This document shows, one piece after another, positions 47,961-58,266 of a stretch of 64,000 nt of DNA. The stretch is taken from positions 7,679,717 through 7,743,716 of the forward strand of contig NZ_AP018290.1 in NCBI RefSeq assembly GCF_002368415.1, given 5' to 3'. The stretch's first letter is position 1. Every line of letters begins with the position of its first letter. This DNA comes from Calothrix sp. NIES-4105 (GTDB taxonomy: Bacteria > Cyanobacteriota > Cyanobacteriia > Cyanobacteriales > Nostocaceae). Below the pieces are notes generated by a model. That model saw nothing but the letters and a program-made list of their open reading frames with translations. It was not told where the DNA came from and made no database searches. The translations under genes were made by a program, and so were the position numbers.

Positions 47961-48652
47961 AACCTAGATTAAAATTTCACTCTTTGTCTTTTATGGCGAT
48001 TAATCCATAGGGTAGGTGCATTTCTATCGCTTGTAATAGCACGGGTAAACGCTACACATACAAGCCGGACACTTGGTATCCACTGATAGTTGACACACTC
48101 AGTCAGCGTAATTAAGTTATTCTCTCTCAATTTGTGTATCTACTTGTATACGATTTGTTATTTTAACTAATGTTTAACATCTACTCAAAAACGCCAAAAT
48201 TAACTTATAGTAAGCAATACAGCCAATATTACCTGGCTAAACTTAATACATAAAAATACACAAATCATGAAAGTGCTATTCTTACTACTGGCGCCATCGT
48301 TCAATTAACCAGTTATGTTTACTCTTGCTGACTGCGAAACAATTTTTATATACACACTTTTAGTTTAGCAACAAGTTCTATTCTTAAAAATTTACATTTG
48401 ATAATTATTATATATATGCCGTAAGAAGGAAGATTATCTATGGTGAGAGATGTATGTATGTAACGACTACTTATTTAAAGTATTAAAGTCTGATCGAAAA
48501 TCAAGATTCTGATTAGATCAATATTGATGTTAAAAGACTTGCCATTCGTGTGGAATATTTGAGAGATTCTCATATAGAACTGATTACAACCAGATAAAGG
48601 GCAGCGCTACAACAAGATACAAGAGTGCGTATAGCGAGGAGGGTCGAATTAA
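47961..48652. other. 692-bp spacer between divergent genes
   Basis: AT-rich, with promoters expected for hemF and the SRPBCC gene. One GGCGCC at ~48291 and a 13-codon frame near 48268 (too short to support). I see no gene, terminator or clear repeat. Confidence 0.5.
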
Positions 48653-49177
48653 ATGCAAGGTTGGTTATCTAGGTTTATCCACCGCAAACGGCGCCGGATA
48701 TGCGCTTCCTTAGTACGAACATATCGAGAAATTAGCTCGGCTTCTGTTGATGAACTTTGGCAAAAAGTTGTTGATATAGCCGATGTTTCTTGGCATCCAC
48801 TTTTAAAAAGTACAAATGTACCTTACGGATTAGTTCCAAAACCAGGGTTAATATATCAAGCAGTAACGCGGTTATCACCAATTCCTATCCGTATTTTTGT
48901 GGAAAGAGTAAACCCAAGAGAATTGTTAAGTATTAGGGTATTGGCGCTTCCGGGTATTGAGGAACGCATAACTTATAAAGTCGAGTCTACAGTTTGCGGA
49001 ACTTGTTTGTCATATTCTGTGACATTACGTGGTTGGTTATCCCCCTTAATTTGGTCATTCTCGCGTCCCTATGCTGACCGTGTAGCGCGCGCACTCGTTG
49101 AGGCTGTAGAAGGAACGGCATTAAAAGCAGTGTCAAGGAAGAGAAAATCGCGTCAATTCGGTTGCTTCGATTTTTAG
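48653..49177 (+). CDS. SRPBCC-fold protein
   Basis: A 174-residue protein with a basic N-terminus (RFIHRKRRR), then a pattern of polyketide-cyclase/START-like domains (REISSASVDELWQKVVDIADVSWHP, GLIYQAV, RELLSIRVLALPGIEERITYKVE, PYADRVARALVEAVEG). Such folds bind hydrophobic ligands. Ligand unknown. GAGGAGGG precedes the ATG. The Mrp-like gene follows about 100 bases later. Confidence 0.8.
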   Translation: MQGWLSRFIHRKRRRICASLVRTYREISSASVDELWQKVVDIADVSWHPLLKSTNVPYGLVPKPGLIYQAVTRLSPIPIRIFVERVNPRELLSIRVLALPGIEERITYKVESTVCGTCLSYSVTLRGWLSPLIWSFSRPYADRVARALVEAVEGTALKAVSRKRKSRQFGCFDF

Positions 49178-49278
49178 TTAATACATTTCCACCCCCATTG
49201 ACCTTTAAAATCCGATAATTAGATAGATAGATATAAACGAATGTAAATTTTTTTGGGGCAGTAAGGGTGGAAAAAATA

Positions 49279-50349
49279 ATGAATGATGTTCTTGATACGC
49301 AGTCAGTATTGGAAGTGTTGCGACCAGTCCAAGACCCAGAACTTCGTAAAAGTCTGGTGGAACTGAACATGATCCGCAACGTCAAGATAGATTCGGGTAA
49401 AGTTAGCTTCACATTAGTGTTGACGACACCCGCCTGTCCGTTACGTGAGTTTATAGTCGAAGATTGTCAGAGGGCTGTTAAGAAGCTACCAGGTGTTACC
49501 GATGTAGTAGTGGAAGTTACGGCGGAAACACCAAAACAGAAAGATATACCTGACCGTACTGGTGTAAAAGGCGTAAAAAATATTGTTGCAATTTCGAGTG
49601 GTAAAGGTGGAGTTGGTAAAAGCACTGTAGCAGTTAATGTGGCTGTGGCTTTAGCTCAAACAGGTGCCAAAGTTGGCTTGCTTGATGCTGATATTTACGG
49701 ACCAAATGACCCGACAATGCTTGGTTTATCTGATACACCACTAATTGTTCGCCCCTCGGAAAATGGCGAGATATTAGAACCCGCTTTTAATCATGGTGTC
49801 AAATTAGTATCAATGGGTTTTCTCATTGATAAAGACCAGCCCGTAATTTGGCGCGGCCCCATGCTAAACGGAATTATCCGTAAATTTTTATACCAGGTAG
49901 AGTGGGGCGAAATTGATTATTTAATCGTTGATATGCCTCCTGGTACTGGTGATGCTCAGTTAACATTGACACAAGCTGTACCGATGGCGGGCGCCGTAAT
50001 TGTAACAACGCCACAAACTGTTGCTTTGTTAGATTCACGCAAAGGACTACGGATGTTTCAACAACTGAACGTCCCCGTGTTAGGAATAGTAGAAAACATG
50101 AGCTACTTTATACCGCCAGATATGCCAGAAAAACAGTATGATATTTTTGGTTCTGGTGGTGGTTCAAAAACAGCAGCAGAGTTGGGAGTACCATTGCTTG
50201 GCTGCGTACCGCTAGAAATTTCCACGCGCGTTGGTGGAGATAACGGTGTGCCAATTGTTGCGGCAGACCCAGATTCGGCGAGCGCAAAAGCCTTGCGTTC
50301 AATTGCACTAGCGATAGCCGGTAAAGTATCCGTTGTAGCTTTGGCATAA
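49279..50349 (+). CDS. apbC: Mrp/NBP35-family iron-sulfur carrier ATPase
   Basis: A ~356-residue protein. The N-terminal MIP18-like domain (LEVLRPVQDPELRKSLVELNMIRNV, TPACPLRE) precedes a ParA-type ATPase with deviant Walker A SSGKGGVGKSTVAVN, DADIYGPNDPTMLG and DMPPGTGDAQLTL. Mrp proteins carry and deliver Fe-S clusters. ATG 49279 preferred over the in-frame GTG at 49267, which leaves no room for a ribosome-binding site. Confidence 0.95.
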   Translation: MNDVLDTQSVLEVLRPVQDPELRKSLVELNMIRNVKIDSGKVSFTLVLTTPACPLREFIVEDCQRAVKKLPGVTDVVVEVTAETPKQKDIPDRTGVKGVKNIVAISSGKGGVGKSTVAVNVAVALAQTGAKVGLLDADIYGPNDPTMLGLSDTPLIVRPSENGEILEPAFNHGVKLVSMGFLIDKDQPVIWRGPMLNGIIRKFLYQVEWGEIDYLIVDMPPGTGDAQLTLTQAVPMAGAVIVTTPQTVALLDSRKGLRMFQQLNVPVLGIVENMSYFIPPDMPEKQYDIFGSGGGSKTAAELGVPLLGCVPLEISTRVGGDNGVPIVAADPDSASAKALRSIALAIAGKVSVVALA

Positions 50350-50456
50350 AAAAATAAAATATTTTTTATTCTGGTTCTCAGGTGATACCTGGGAATACAG
50401 ATTTTTAGTAGCGACTAAATTTAAAATCTATAAAAGCTAAAGTCTAAAATCGCACA

Positions 50457-51770
50457 ATGTTATTAAAAAAGCATTCACGCTCTCAATCACGCTGGAAGTA
50501 TTGGATTAAACCCTGGCAGCAACTCGACTGGTTATTATTTTTCTTGGTAATTGGCATCAGTTTCTTCGGTGGCTTAATGATTCGTAGCACCGAGTTGAGC
50601 CAAGGTCTGATTGACTGGTGGTGGCACTGGGCAATCTCCTTGATCGGCGCCTTTCTTGCACTAATTCTTGCCCGTGTACGTTACGAAAATCTACTTCAGT
50701 ACCACTGGTATATATATACAGCAGTCAACATTAGCCTCGTGGCAGTAATGCTTATTGGTAAAAGTGCTAAAGGGGCACAGAGGTGGATCAGTATTGCTGG
50801 TATGCCTGTACAGCCGTCAGAATTCGCCAAATTGGCAATGATTATTACTTTGGCAGCGCTATTACATAAAAGTACGGCATCAAGTTTATCTACAGTTTTC
50901 CGCGCGATGGCGTTTACCGCGATTCCTTGGGCATTAGTTTTTATCCAACCTGACTTAGCAACATCGTTGGTGTTTGGAGCAATTGTCCTAGGGATGTTGT
51001 ACTGGGCAAATGCCAATCCAGGTTGGCTGATATTAATGGTTTCGCCGATTATCGCTGCAATATTATTTAGTATTCAATGGCCTTTCACAATTGCCTTTTC
51101 CAAGGACTTGATATTTGGACCTTTAGGATTAATTTGGGCAGTGGCAATGGGTGTGATTGGATGGCAAACTTTGCCTTGGAGGCGATTTGGTGTGAGTGGG
51201 ATTGGCGCCTGGGCACTTAATATGCTAGGTGGTGAAATTGGTATTTTCCTTTGGAATCACGTTTTAAAAGAATATCAAAAAGGACGTTTGACATCGTTTT
51301 TAAATCCCGATGAAAACCTGTTAACGACAGGATATCACCAACACCAATCGCGGATTGCCATTGGCGCTGGTGAGTGGCTAGGATGGGGGTTAAACAAAGG
51401 TCCGATGACACAGCTTAACTTCGTACCAGAACAGCATACAGACTTTATATTTTCTGCTGTTGGTGAAGAGTTTGGCTTTATTGGTTGTTTGATATTACTT
51501 TCAATTCTTGCTTTACTTTGCTTGCGCTTGCTACACATTGCTCAAACCGCCAAAGATAATTTTGGGTCACTCTTAGCAATAGGTGTCTTGGCAATGATTG
51601 TTTTCCAGGTAATAGTAAATGTTGGCATGAACGTTGGGTTGGCGCCTGTTGCGGGTATACCTTTACCTTGGATGAGCTACGGACGTTCGGCGATGATAAC
51701 AAATTTTATATCTCTAGGAATTGTTGAGTCAGTAGCTAACTTCCGAACCAAAAAGAAGAATTGGTATTAG
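50457..51770 (+). CDS. rodA: Rod-shape SEDS glycosyltransferase RodA
   Basis: A 437-residue polytopic protein of the FtsW/RodA/SpoVE family, which polymerises lipid II into glycan strands during elongation. Family marks: GAQRWISIAGMPVQPSEFAKLAMII, FIQPDLATSLVFGAIVLGMLYWA, QHTDFIFSAVGEEFGFIG and GIPLPWMSYGRSAMITNFISLGIV. About ten membrane helices. Full length; it starts 107 bases after the Mrp gene. Confidence 0.95.
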   Translation: MLLKKHSRSQSRWKYWIKPWQQLDWLLFFLVIGISFFGGLMIRSTELSQGLIDWWWHWAISLIGAFLALILARVRYENLLQYHWYIYTAVNISLVAVMLIGKSAKGAQRWISIAGMPVQPSEFAKLAMIITLAALLHKSTASSLSTVFRAMAFTAIPWALVFIQPDLATSLVFGAIVLGMLYWANANPGWLILMVSPIIAAILFSIQWPFTIAFSKDLIFGPLGLIWAVAMGVIGWQTLPWRRFGVSGIGAWALNMLGGEIGIFLWNHVLKEYQKGRLTSFLNPDENLLTTGYHQHQSRIAIGAGEWLGWGLNKGPMTQLNFVPEQHTDFIFSAVGEEFGFIGCLILLSILALLCLRLLHIAQTAKDNFGSLLAIGVLAMIVFQVIVNVGMNVGLAPVAGIPLPWMSYGRSAMITNFISLGIVESVANFRTKKKNWY

Positions 51771-51773
51771 CAA

Positions 51774-51826
51774 GGGCGGGTTAACAAATACCCTGATAAA
51801 TAAGAAATATTTAGGTGAACCCGCCC
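51774..51826. repeat. gggcgggtt / aacccgccc inverted repeat
   Basis: gggcgggttaacaaatacc and gtgaacccgccc arms around an AT-rich core, starting four bases after the rodA stop. Same family as 36624 and 61672. Confidence 0.8.
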
Positions 51827-51948
51827 GTACAGGAAGCGCGGAGGCGCTTGCGTTGTAGGGTTGTCTTCGGGCGACTTTACTAACTCGTAACCCCTAACAA
51901 GCATTAAGCTATAGAAAGGAAACACAAAATATTAATAGAGTTAAAACC

Positions 51949-52146
51949 ATGATTCTGCCTGGAGCAACCGTTCGCGTAAAAAATCCCGCAGATACCTACT
52001 ATCGCTTTGAAGGATTAGTTCAAAGAGTCAGCGATGGTAAGGTTGCCGTCTTGTTCGAGGGTGGTAATTGGGATAAATTAATTACTTTCCGTTTATCGGA
52101 ACTAGAAGCAGTCGAAACCACTGCAGGACGCAAAAAAGGCAAATAA
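51949..52146 (+). CDS. ndhS: NDH-1 subunit NdhS
   Basis: A 65-residue SH3-like protein, [52 protein letters not shown]. It is the peripheral NdhS (CRR31-like) subunit that docks ferredoxin on photosynthetic NDH-1. Full length. AGAAAGGAAAC lies ~35 bases upstream, so the exact ribosome-binding site is unclear. Confidence 0.93.
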   Translation: MILPGATVRVKNPADTYYRFEGLVQRVSDGKVAVLFEGGNWDKLITFRLSELEAVETTAGRKKGK

Positions 52147-52147
52147 A

Positions 52148-52230
52148 GTTACGAATGTAGAGACGCGATACCCAAGCGTCTTTACACGGTTACGAATGTA
52201 GAGACGCGATACCCAAGCGTCTTTACAGGG
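52148..52230. repeat. Two tandem GTAGAGACG-family hairpins
   Basis: A 41-base unit (gttacgaatgtagagacgcg...caagcgtctttac) repeated almost exactly at 52148 and 52189, directly after the ndhS stop. Each unit is a gtagagacg / cgtctttac hairpin. Confidence 0.85.
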
Positions 52231-52344
52231 GTTACGAGTTAGAAGTTAATATGTAAGAAACCAAAACACCTGTATTCAATTAGAAATATGAGGTGTTACG
52301 GTTTTATATTTACAACTCCGCGCCTCCTAACTCTTAACTAAACT

Positions 52345-52998
52345 ATGCGCCTTCCTTTACCACAGTTTAATCGTAGTGACCGTGATTCCAATCATATCGC
52401 CGAGGTAATTGAGACTACAACAACAGAATTTTTAGCTCAGTGTTTAGAACCAGATGATTTGAGTTTTCCCCCGATGCCACCGTTTGGTAGCTGGGTAAAG
52501 TCACAAGATGAGGAATCAGGCAATCAAGTGTACGCTGTTGTTTACCACGCTACTACTATGCCTATTGATTCTGTACATCGCGCGCGCGCTTTGGGCATGT
52601 CACTCGCTGATTTACGTGAGGAACAACCCCAAATATTTGCTATGCTTAAAACTGAGTTTCGCGCTGCAATTGTCGGGTTTGAGCAGCCTATGAATAATAA
52701 TTCGACTGGGGCAGTATATCAATATTTACCACCTCGTCCACCGCAAATACACCAGGCTGTTTATCGCTGTGAACCCGAAGCGATAGTTAAATTTTCAGAG
52801 GAACTAGACTTTTTGAGAACTTTGTTAACAATAAGCGGCGCCCCTATTGATTCTTTAACAGCAGCTGCTATCCGCGAAGTTTTCCAATTACGTAAGGCTG
52901 ACCGTGAATGGTTGATTAAAGCTGGACGAACTCTAAGTATACTGCTCAAAGACGATTATGACCGTTTAAAATATATATTGAGCCAAATTCATATATAA
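52345..52998 (+). CDS. HAS-barrel domain protein
   Basis: A 217-residue protein with IAEVIETTTTEFLAQCLEPDDLSFPPMPPFGSWVKSQ near the start, matching the HerA/ATP-synthase (HAS) barrel domain described for HerA-type ATPases and cyanobacterial stand-alone proteins. The C-terminal half is helical (FSEELDFLRTLLTISGAPIDSLTAAAIREVF). No ATPase partner nearby. Function unknown. Confidence 0.75.
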   Translation: MRLPLPQFNRSDRDSNHIAEVIETTTTEFLAQCLEPDDLSFPPMPPFGSWVKSQDEESGNQVYAVVYHATTMPIDSVHRARALGMSLADLREEQPQIFAMLKTEFRAAIVGFEQPMNNNSTGAVYQYLPPRPPQIHQAVYRCEPEAIVKFSEELDFLRTLLTISGAPIDSLTAAAIREVFQLRKADREWLIKAGRTLSILLKDDYDRLKYILSQIHI

Positions 52999-53188
52999 AT
53001 AATGTGTAACTGTGCTTATCATAAAGGGCGCATATTGTCATTAAAAATAGCATTTCTTTACATAAAAAATATAAAAGCAACAATACTCATCAAAGAAGCG
53101 TCAGCCTTGTAATTACCCCCCCGTACCACAAACGCTTTCGCACGGACGTGTAAATTTGACCTGTTGACAGGAATCTTAACACCAACCT

Positions 53189-55312
53189 ATGGAACTGATA
53201 TCCCAAGTACTTGCTGCGCCAACATCTCAAGGTCTTGGCAGTGAACCAATTGTTTATGAAGCTATTTTACTGCTGGTCATTTTGGTCGTTCCAATCATAT
53301 TTGAACGACTGCGGCTACCTGGAGTAGTTGGTTTGCTTTTGGCTGGGATAATTTTAGGTCCACAAGGCTTACATTTTTTGCAAGATAATTCGCAAACAAT
53401 TAACTTCCTATCAAATATTGGGTTAGTGTACTTGATGTTTGTAGCTGGGCTTGAGATTGATCTTAACCAGTTTCGCCACACTGCTAATAAATCTTTGGGC
53501 TTTGGCAGCTTTACATTTGGTGTACCGATGATCGTCGGTACTATGGTTGGAAGAATTTTTGGGTTTGACTGGAATGCTGCAATACTTATCGGTTCGTTGT
53601 TTGCAACACAAACTATGCTCGCTTACCCGATTATTAATCGTCTAGGTGTAGCTGACAATGAAGCTGTTAGAGTCACTATGGGCGCCACTGCTTTTACTGA
53701 TATAAGTGCCCTACTGCTACTTGCTGTATGTATCGCAGTTCATACAACAAGTCAACTTAATGTTTTTAACTTAATAACTCTAATTGGCTGGTTGACAATT
53801 TATTCAACAGTTATTTTAGTGGGTTTTGATTGGGCTGGTAAGGAATTTTTTCGACGCTCAGGTGAAGACGAAGGACATCAATTTCTGTTTGTTATACTGG
53901 TAGTATTTGTTGCTTCGGTTGGTGCCCAGTTAATAGGTGTAGAGAAAATCGTCGGAGCTTTTTTAGCAGGTTTAGCAGTTAATGAAACTTTAGCTGACGG
54001 GCCAGTTAAGGAAAAGGTTGTATTCATCGGTAGGGTTTTATTTATTCCGATTTTTTTTGTTCACTTAGGGTTATTGGTTGATTTACCTGCTTTTGCTCGA
54101 AATATCAGTACTATACAATTAACTGCTTTGATTATTGCGGGTTTAATTGCAAGTAAATTTGTCGCGGCAATATTAGCAAAATTGCTATACCAGTACAATT
54201 GGCGAGAAGCAATAACAATGTGGTCATTATCTCTACCTCAAGTTGGTGTCACTGTCGCAGCAACATTTGTAGGGCATCGAGAAGGTTTGCTAACTCTTCC
54301 TGTATTTAATAGCATAATTGTTTTGATGCTCGTAACTTCGACAGTTGGGCCATTAATCACGAGTAGAGCCGCAGTCGGTTTAAATACCACAAAGAAAAAC
54401 TTAGTTACATCGGTTTATCCATCCGCAGATCAAATTAATAATCCGTTTACGATTGTAGTGCCGATATATAATCCTCATACTCAGCAGTATTTGATTGAAA
54501 TGGCTGCATTATTGGCACAACAAGCAAATGGCAAAATAATTCCCTTGGCAATTGCTACTGCTGCCGCTCAAATGGATGCACCACGTTTGGAAGCATCGTT
54601 ACAGCGCAGTGAAAGGTTACTAGCCAAGGCAAACGCTCTTTCAAAAGCTTTAAACGTCAAGTCAGAACCGCTTTTACGTATTGATGATGCTTTTGCACAA
54701 GGAATTAGTAGAGCTGCGCGCGAGCAAACAGCCAGTTTAATTGTGATGGGATGGGGAAAGCGTACAGGTATAAGGGCAAAGCTATTTGGAAATGTAATAG
54801 ATAGTGTACTTTGGGCATCACATTGTCCTGTTGCTGTCACACGCTTAGTTGAGTCACCGAGAAAAATTCAGCGTATTTTAGTACCAGTTGAAAATTTAAT
54901 GGCGCCTGTACTACAACCCGTACATTTCGCGCATATCTTAGCAGAAGGTTTGCAAGCGCAAGTAACAGTTTTAAATGTATGTGAACGTCGCACAAGTTCG
55001 AGCAAAATCGCCTCACTACGCTCACAGCTAGGATTAGTCGTATCTAAATTATCGCTTTCCAATCCGCCAGAAGTTCAGATTATTGCCCACGAAAACGTTG
55101 CACAAGCAATTCTCCAAGCCGCACGGCTTTATGATTTAGTTGTACTACCTTTTATGCGTAATCATACAATTTCAGGTGGTTTAGCCATTAGCGATGTTAC
55201 AACCCAGCTAGCACGTCAACTTACATGCTCAATAGTCATGCTTGGAGAGCCACAACGCAGTCAACCTGCTACGGCAACTGCTGGAGTCGCGAGTAAAACA
55301 GCAGTAGTGTAA
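53189..55312 (+). CDS. CPA2-type cation/proton antiporter with USP domains
   Basis: A 707-residue protein. Residues ~20-400 form 12-13 membrane helices of a KefB/NapA-like antiporter (LPGVVGLLLAGIILGPQGL, FLFVILVVFVASVGAQLIGVEKIVGAFLAGLAVNE). Residues ~425-690 are two universal-stress-like cytoplasmic domains (SLIVMGWGKRTGIRAKLFGNVIDSVLWASHCPVAV). It probably exchanges Na+ or K+ for H+. The stop codon is directly followed by a heptamer array. Confidence 0.93.
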   Translation: MELISQVLAAPTSQGLGSEPIVYEAILLLVILVVPIIFERLRLPGVVGLLLAGIILGPQGLHFLQDNSQTINFLSNIGLVYLMFVAGLEIDLNQFRHTANKSLGFGSFTFGVPMIVGTMVGRIFGFDWNAAILIGSLFATQTMLAYPIINRLGVADNEAVRVTMGATAFTDISALLLLAVCIAVHTTSQLNVFNLITLIGWLTIYSTVILVGFDWAGKEFFRRSGEDEGHQFLFVILVVFVASVGAQLIGVEKIVGAFLAGLAVNETLADGPVKEKVVFIGRVLFIPIFFVHLGLLVDLPAFARNISTIQLTALIIAGLIASKFVAAILAKLLYQYNWREAITMWSLSLPQVGVTVAATFVGHREGLLTLPVFNSIIVLMLVTSTVGPLITSRAAVGLNTTKKNLVTSVYPSADQINNPFTIVVPIYNPHTQQYLIEMAALLAQQANGKIIPLAIATAAAQMDAPRLEASLQRSERLLAKANALSKALNVKSEPLLRIDDAFAQGISRAAREQTASLIVMGWGKRTGIRAKLFGNVIDSVLWASHCPVAVTRLVESPRKIQRILVPVENLMAPVLQPVHFAHILAEGLQAQVTVLNVCERRTSSSKIASLRSQLGLVVSKLSLSNPPEVQIIAHENVAQAILQAARLYDLVVLPFMRNHTISGGLAISDVTTQLARQLTCSIVMLGEPQRSQPATATAGVASKTAVV

Positions 55313-55373
55313 AGTGCTGAGTGCTGAGTGCTGAGTGCTGAGTGCTGAGTGCTGAGTGCTGAGTGCTGAGTGT
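55313..55373. repeat. Heptamer array (agtgctg), ~8 units
   Basis: Begins at the base after the antiporter TAA. About eight near-perfect agtgctg units. The spacer to 55779 (467 bases) continues with further actcctaact and ctcagcacgagcgcact repeats, then AT-rich promoter DNA for the decarboxylase gene. Confidence 0.92.
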
Positions 55374-55779
55374 TAAGTATAAAGTGTTGGGTGCTAAGTT
55401 TTTATTCATAACTCCTAACTCCTAACTTTTAACTTCAACTCAGCACGAGCGCACTTTCTACTCAGCACTCCTTTGTCAACCACATTTTGGCATGTATTTA
55501 TCGTTGCTTCAGCATATAGTGGAAATTAAGCTTTTTTGAAGATTTTGTAAATCTTTAATTTTCCTTTATTTACACCTAGCTATATTTGTTATTTTGCAAG
55601 TGGCATTTACAACAAGTGAATCAACACGTGTAAATCTTACCTAGCAAAAAATATAGTATTGGGCAGGTAAGCAAAAAAATACTGGCATTTTGCAGTGTGA
55701 TGAATTTTTGGGGTTTGTGCTGGGTACCCTAGATACAAGCGCATCTTGAATTGAAAATATCTCTAACCATAGGAAAAGT

Positions 55780-56739
55780 ATGAGAATTTTGGTGACGGGC
55801 GGAGCTGGGTTTCTTGGTTCCCATTTGATTGACAGACTTATGACCGCTGGGCATGAAGTCATTTGTTTGGATAATTTTTACACGGGCAACAAGCGTAATA
55901 TCCTGCAATGGTTGGATAATCCCAACTTTGAACTCATTCGCCACGACATCACAGAACCAATTCGGTTAGAAGTAGACCAAATTTACCACTTGGCTTGTCC
56001 TGCGTCTCCTGTACATTATCAGTACAATCCTGTGAAAACGGTGAAAACCAATGTCATGGGAACTTTAAATATGCTGGGACTAGCGAAGCGTGTCAAAGCT
56101 AGATTTTTCTTGGCTTCGACTAGTGAAGTTTACGGTGACCCTGATGTACATCCACAAAGTGAAGAGTACAGGGGTAATGTCAATCCGATTGGTCTACGCG
56201 CGTGCTATGACGAAGGAAAGCGTATTGCTGAGACTTTAACATTTGATTACTATCGTCAAAATAAAGTTGATGTACGAGTAGTTCGTATTTTTAATACATA
56301 CGGACCACGAATGTTAGAGAACGATGGTCGTGTAGTTAGTAACTTTATTGTCCAAGCTTTACAGGGTAAACCTCTAACCGTATACGGTGATGGTTCTCAA
56401 ACTCGTAGTTTTTGCTACGCTTCAGATTTAATCGAAGGATTTATTCGGTTAATGAACAGTGACTATGTTGGCCCTGTAAATATCGGTAATCCTGGAGAAT
56501 ATACGATTTTACAGTTGGCAGAAGCGGTCAGAGACATGATTAATCCAAATGCAGAGATTAATTTCGAGCCTTTGCCTTCTGATGACCCACGTCGGCGCCG
56601 TCCTGATATTACTAAAGCTAAAACATTGCTCGATTGGGAACCAACGGTTGCTCTTGCTGAAGGATTGAAGCTAACAGTGGAAGATTTCCGTCAGCGCATG
56701 GGTAATACTGACTCAGTTTTGGTTGGTAGTCAAGCTTAG
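55780..56739 (+). CDS. UDP-glucuronate decarboxylase (UDP-xylose synthase)
   Basis: A 319-residue short-chain dehydrogenase. NAD site [14 protein letters not shown]; catalytic YDEGKR (YxxxK); [28 protein letters not shown] and [14 protein letters not shown] are typical of UDP-glucuronate decarboxylases. It turns UDP-glucuronate into UDP-xylose. AGGA lies eight bases before the ATG. The UDP-glucose dehydrogenase gene downstream supplies its substrate. Confidence 0.94.
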   Translation: MRILVTGGAGFLGSHLIDRLMTAGHEVICLDNFYTGNKRNILQWLDNPNFELIRHDITEPIRLEVDQIYHLACPASPVHYQYNPVKTVKTNVMGTLNMLGLAKRVKARFFLASTSEVYGDPDVHPQSEEYRGNVNPIGLRACYDEGKRIAETLTFDYYRQNKVDVRVVRIFNTYGPRMLENDGRVVSNFIVQALQGKPLTVYGDGSQTRSFCYASDLIEGFIRLMNSDYVGPVNIGNPGEYTILQLAEAVRDMINPNAEINFEPLPSDDPRRRRPDITKAKTLLDWEPTVALAEGLKLTVEDFRQRMGNTDSVLVGSQA

Positions 56740-56867
56740 TGGTTTTTACCCAAAAGTACTGTTAATGTACTGTTAATAAGTTTACATATCTATCTGATTG
56801 CTACGCCAGGTTTGGGTAGTTTTCAATAATACCTCACAAAATTCTACAAAATTAGGAAGCGAACGAA

Positions 56868-58253
56868 ATGCGTGTTTGTGTAATTGGTACTGGTTACGTT
56901 GGATTGGTTACAGGTGCTTGTTTAGCACATATTGGTCATGATGTTGTGTGTATCGATAACAACGAAGAAAAAGTCAAGATCATGAAAGCCGGTCAGTCTC
57001 CGATTTTTGAACCGGGACTTTCGGAAATTATGCAAGGTGCGATTCAATCAGGAAAAATTGAGTTTAGCTCCGATATTGAGAAAGGTGTTGCACACGGCGA
57101 AATTTTATTCATCGCAGTTGGTACACCTCCACTACCTAATGGTGAAAGTGATACCCGCTATGTAGAAGCAGTTGCCCGCTCCATTGGTGCCAATTTAAAT
57201 GGTGGTTACAAAGTTATTGTTAACAAATCAACAGTACCCATTGGTTCCGGTGACTGGGTGCGAATGATTGTTCTTGATGGTCTTGCTGAACGTCAAAAAC
57301 AATTAGTTACAGCAGGTGGAGGTCCTGCAGAACGGTTGCCCGAAGTTGCAGACTTCGATGTTGTTAGCAACCCCGAATTCTTGCGCGAAGGTTCTGCTGT
57401 TTATGACACCTTCAACCCTGACCGAATTGTACTTGGTGGCAACAGCCAAAGAGCTATCGGCTTAATGAAGCAGCTTTATGCTCCTATTGTCGAGCGTCAG
57501 TTCGCCGAAAATAAAACTTCTGCACCTGTTCCTGTTCTTGCGACAGACCTCAGTTCGGCGGAAATGATTAAATATGCTGCTAACGCTTTCCTAGCAACTA
57601 AAATTAGCTTTATTAACGAAGTTGCTAACATTTGCGACCGCGTAGGCGCCGACGTAACCCAAGTTGCGAAAGGCATTGGTTTAGATTCGCGTATCGGTAG
57701 CAAGTTCCTTAATGCTGGTATTGGTTGGGGTGGTTCATGTTTCCCCAAAGATGTTAGCGCGCTAATTCATACTGCTGATGACTACGGTTACGAAGCTCAA
57801 TTGCTCAAAGCTGCTGTTAGCGTTAACGAACGTCAACGTTTAATTGCATTAGAAAAACTTCAACAAGCTTTGAAAATTCTTAAAGGTAAGACTGTAGGAT
57901 TACTAGGTTTAACATTTAAGCCTGATACAGATGACTTACGCGATGCACCTGCACTCAATTTAATCGAGCAACTCAACCGTCTCGGCGCCAAAGTCAAAGC
58001 ATACGACCCTATTGTTTCTCAAACCGGAATGCGTCATGGACTTTCGGGTGTGTTAGTTGAAACTGATGCTGAACGTCTTGCTGATGGCTGTGATGCATTA
58101 GTATTAGTTACAGAATGGCAACAATTCAACACGTTGGACTTCAACAAAATGGCAAAGTTGATGAGCCACCCTGTAATTATCGATGGTCGTAACTTCTTTG
58201 ACCCTCAAGAAATGAAAAAAGCTGGCTTCCAATATTTCGGTGTTGGACGATAG
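56868..58253 (+). CDS. UDP-glucose 6-dehydrogenase
   Basis: The 461-residue enzyme oxidises UDP-glucose to UDP-glucuronate with NAD. It has GTGYVGLVTGACLAHIGHDV (NAD site), SNPEFLREGSAVYD, the catalytic Cys in GIGWGGSCFPKD and GLTFKPDTDDLRDAPAL. An insert rich in Gly (TAGGGPAERLPEV) precedes the DVVSNPEF block. It lies 128 bases after the decarboxylase gene; the pair feeds UDP-xylose/UDP-glucuronate into surface polysaccharide. Confidence 0.96.
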   Translation: MRVCVIGTGYVGLVTGACLAHIGHDVVCIDNNEEKVKIMKAGQSPIFEPGLSEIMQGAIQSGKIEFSSDIEKGVAHGEILFIAVGTPPLPNGESDTRYVEAVARSIGANLNGGYKVIVNKSTVPIGSGDWVRMIVLDGLAERQKQLVTAGGGPAERLPEVADFDVVSNPEFLREGSAVYDTFNPDRIVLGGNSQRAIGLMKQLYAPIVERQFAENKTSAPVPVLATDLSSAEMIKYAANAFLATKISFINEVANICDRVGADVTQVAKGIGLDSRIGSKFLNAGIGWGGSCFPKDVSALIHTADDYGYEAQLLKAAVSVNERQRLIALEKLQQALKILKGKTVGLLGLTFKPDTDDLRDAPALNLIEQLNRLGAKVKAYDPIVSQTGMRHGLSGVLVETDAERLADGCDALVLVTEWQQFNTLDFNKMAKLMSHPVIIDGRNFFDPQEMKKAGFQYFGVGR

Positions 58254-58266
58254 ATTTAATCGTGTT

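Noticed and set aside
48268-48310. 13-codon frame MKVLFLLLAPSFN
   Set aside because: Too short, with no good ribosome-binding site or conservation evidence.
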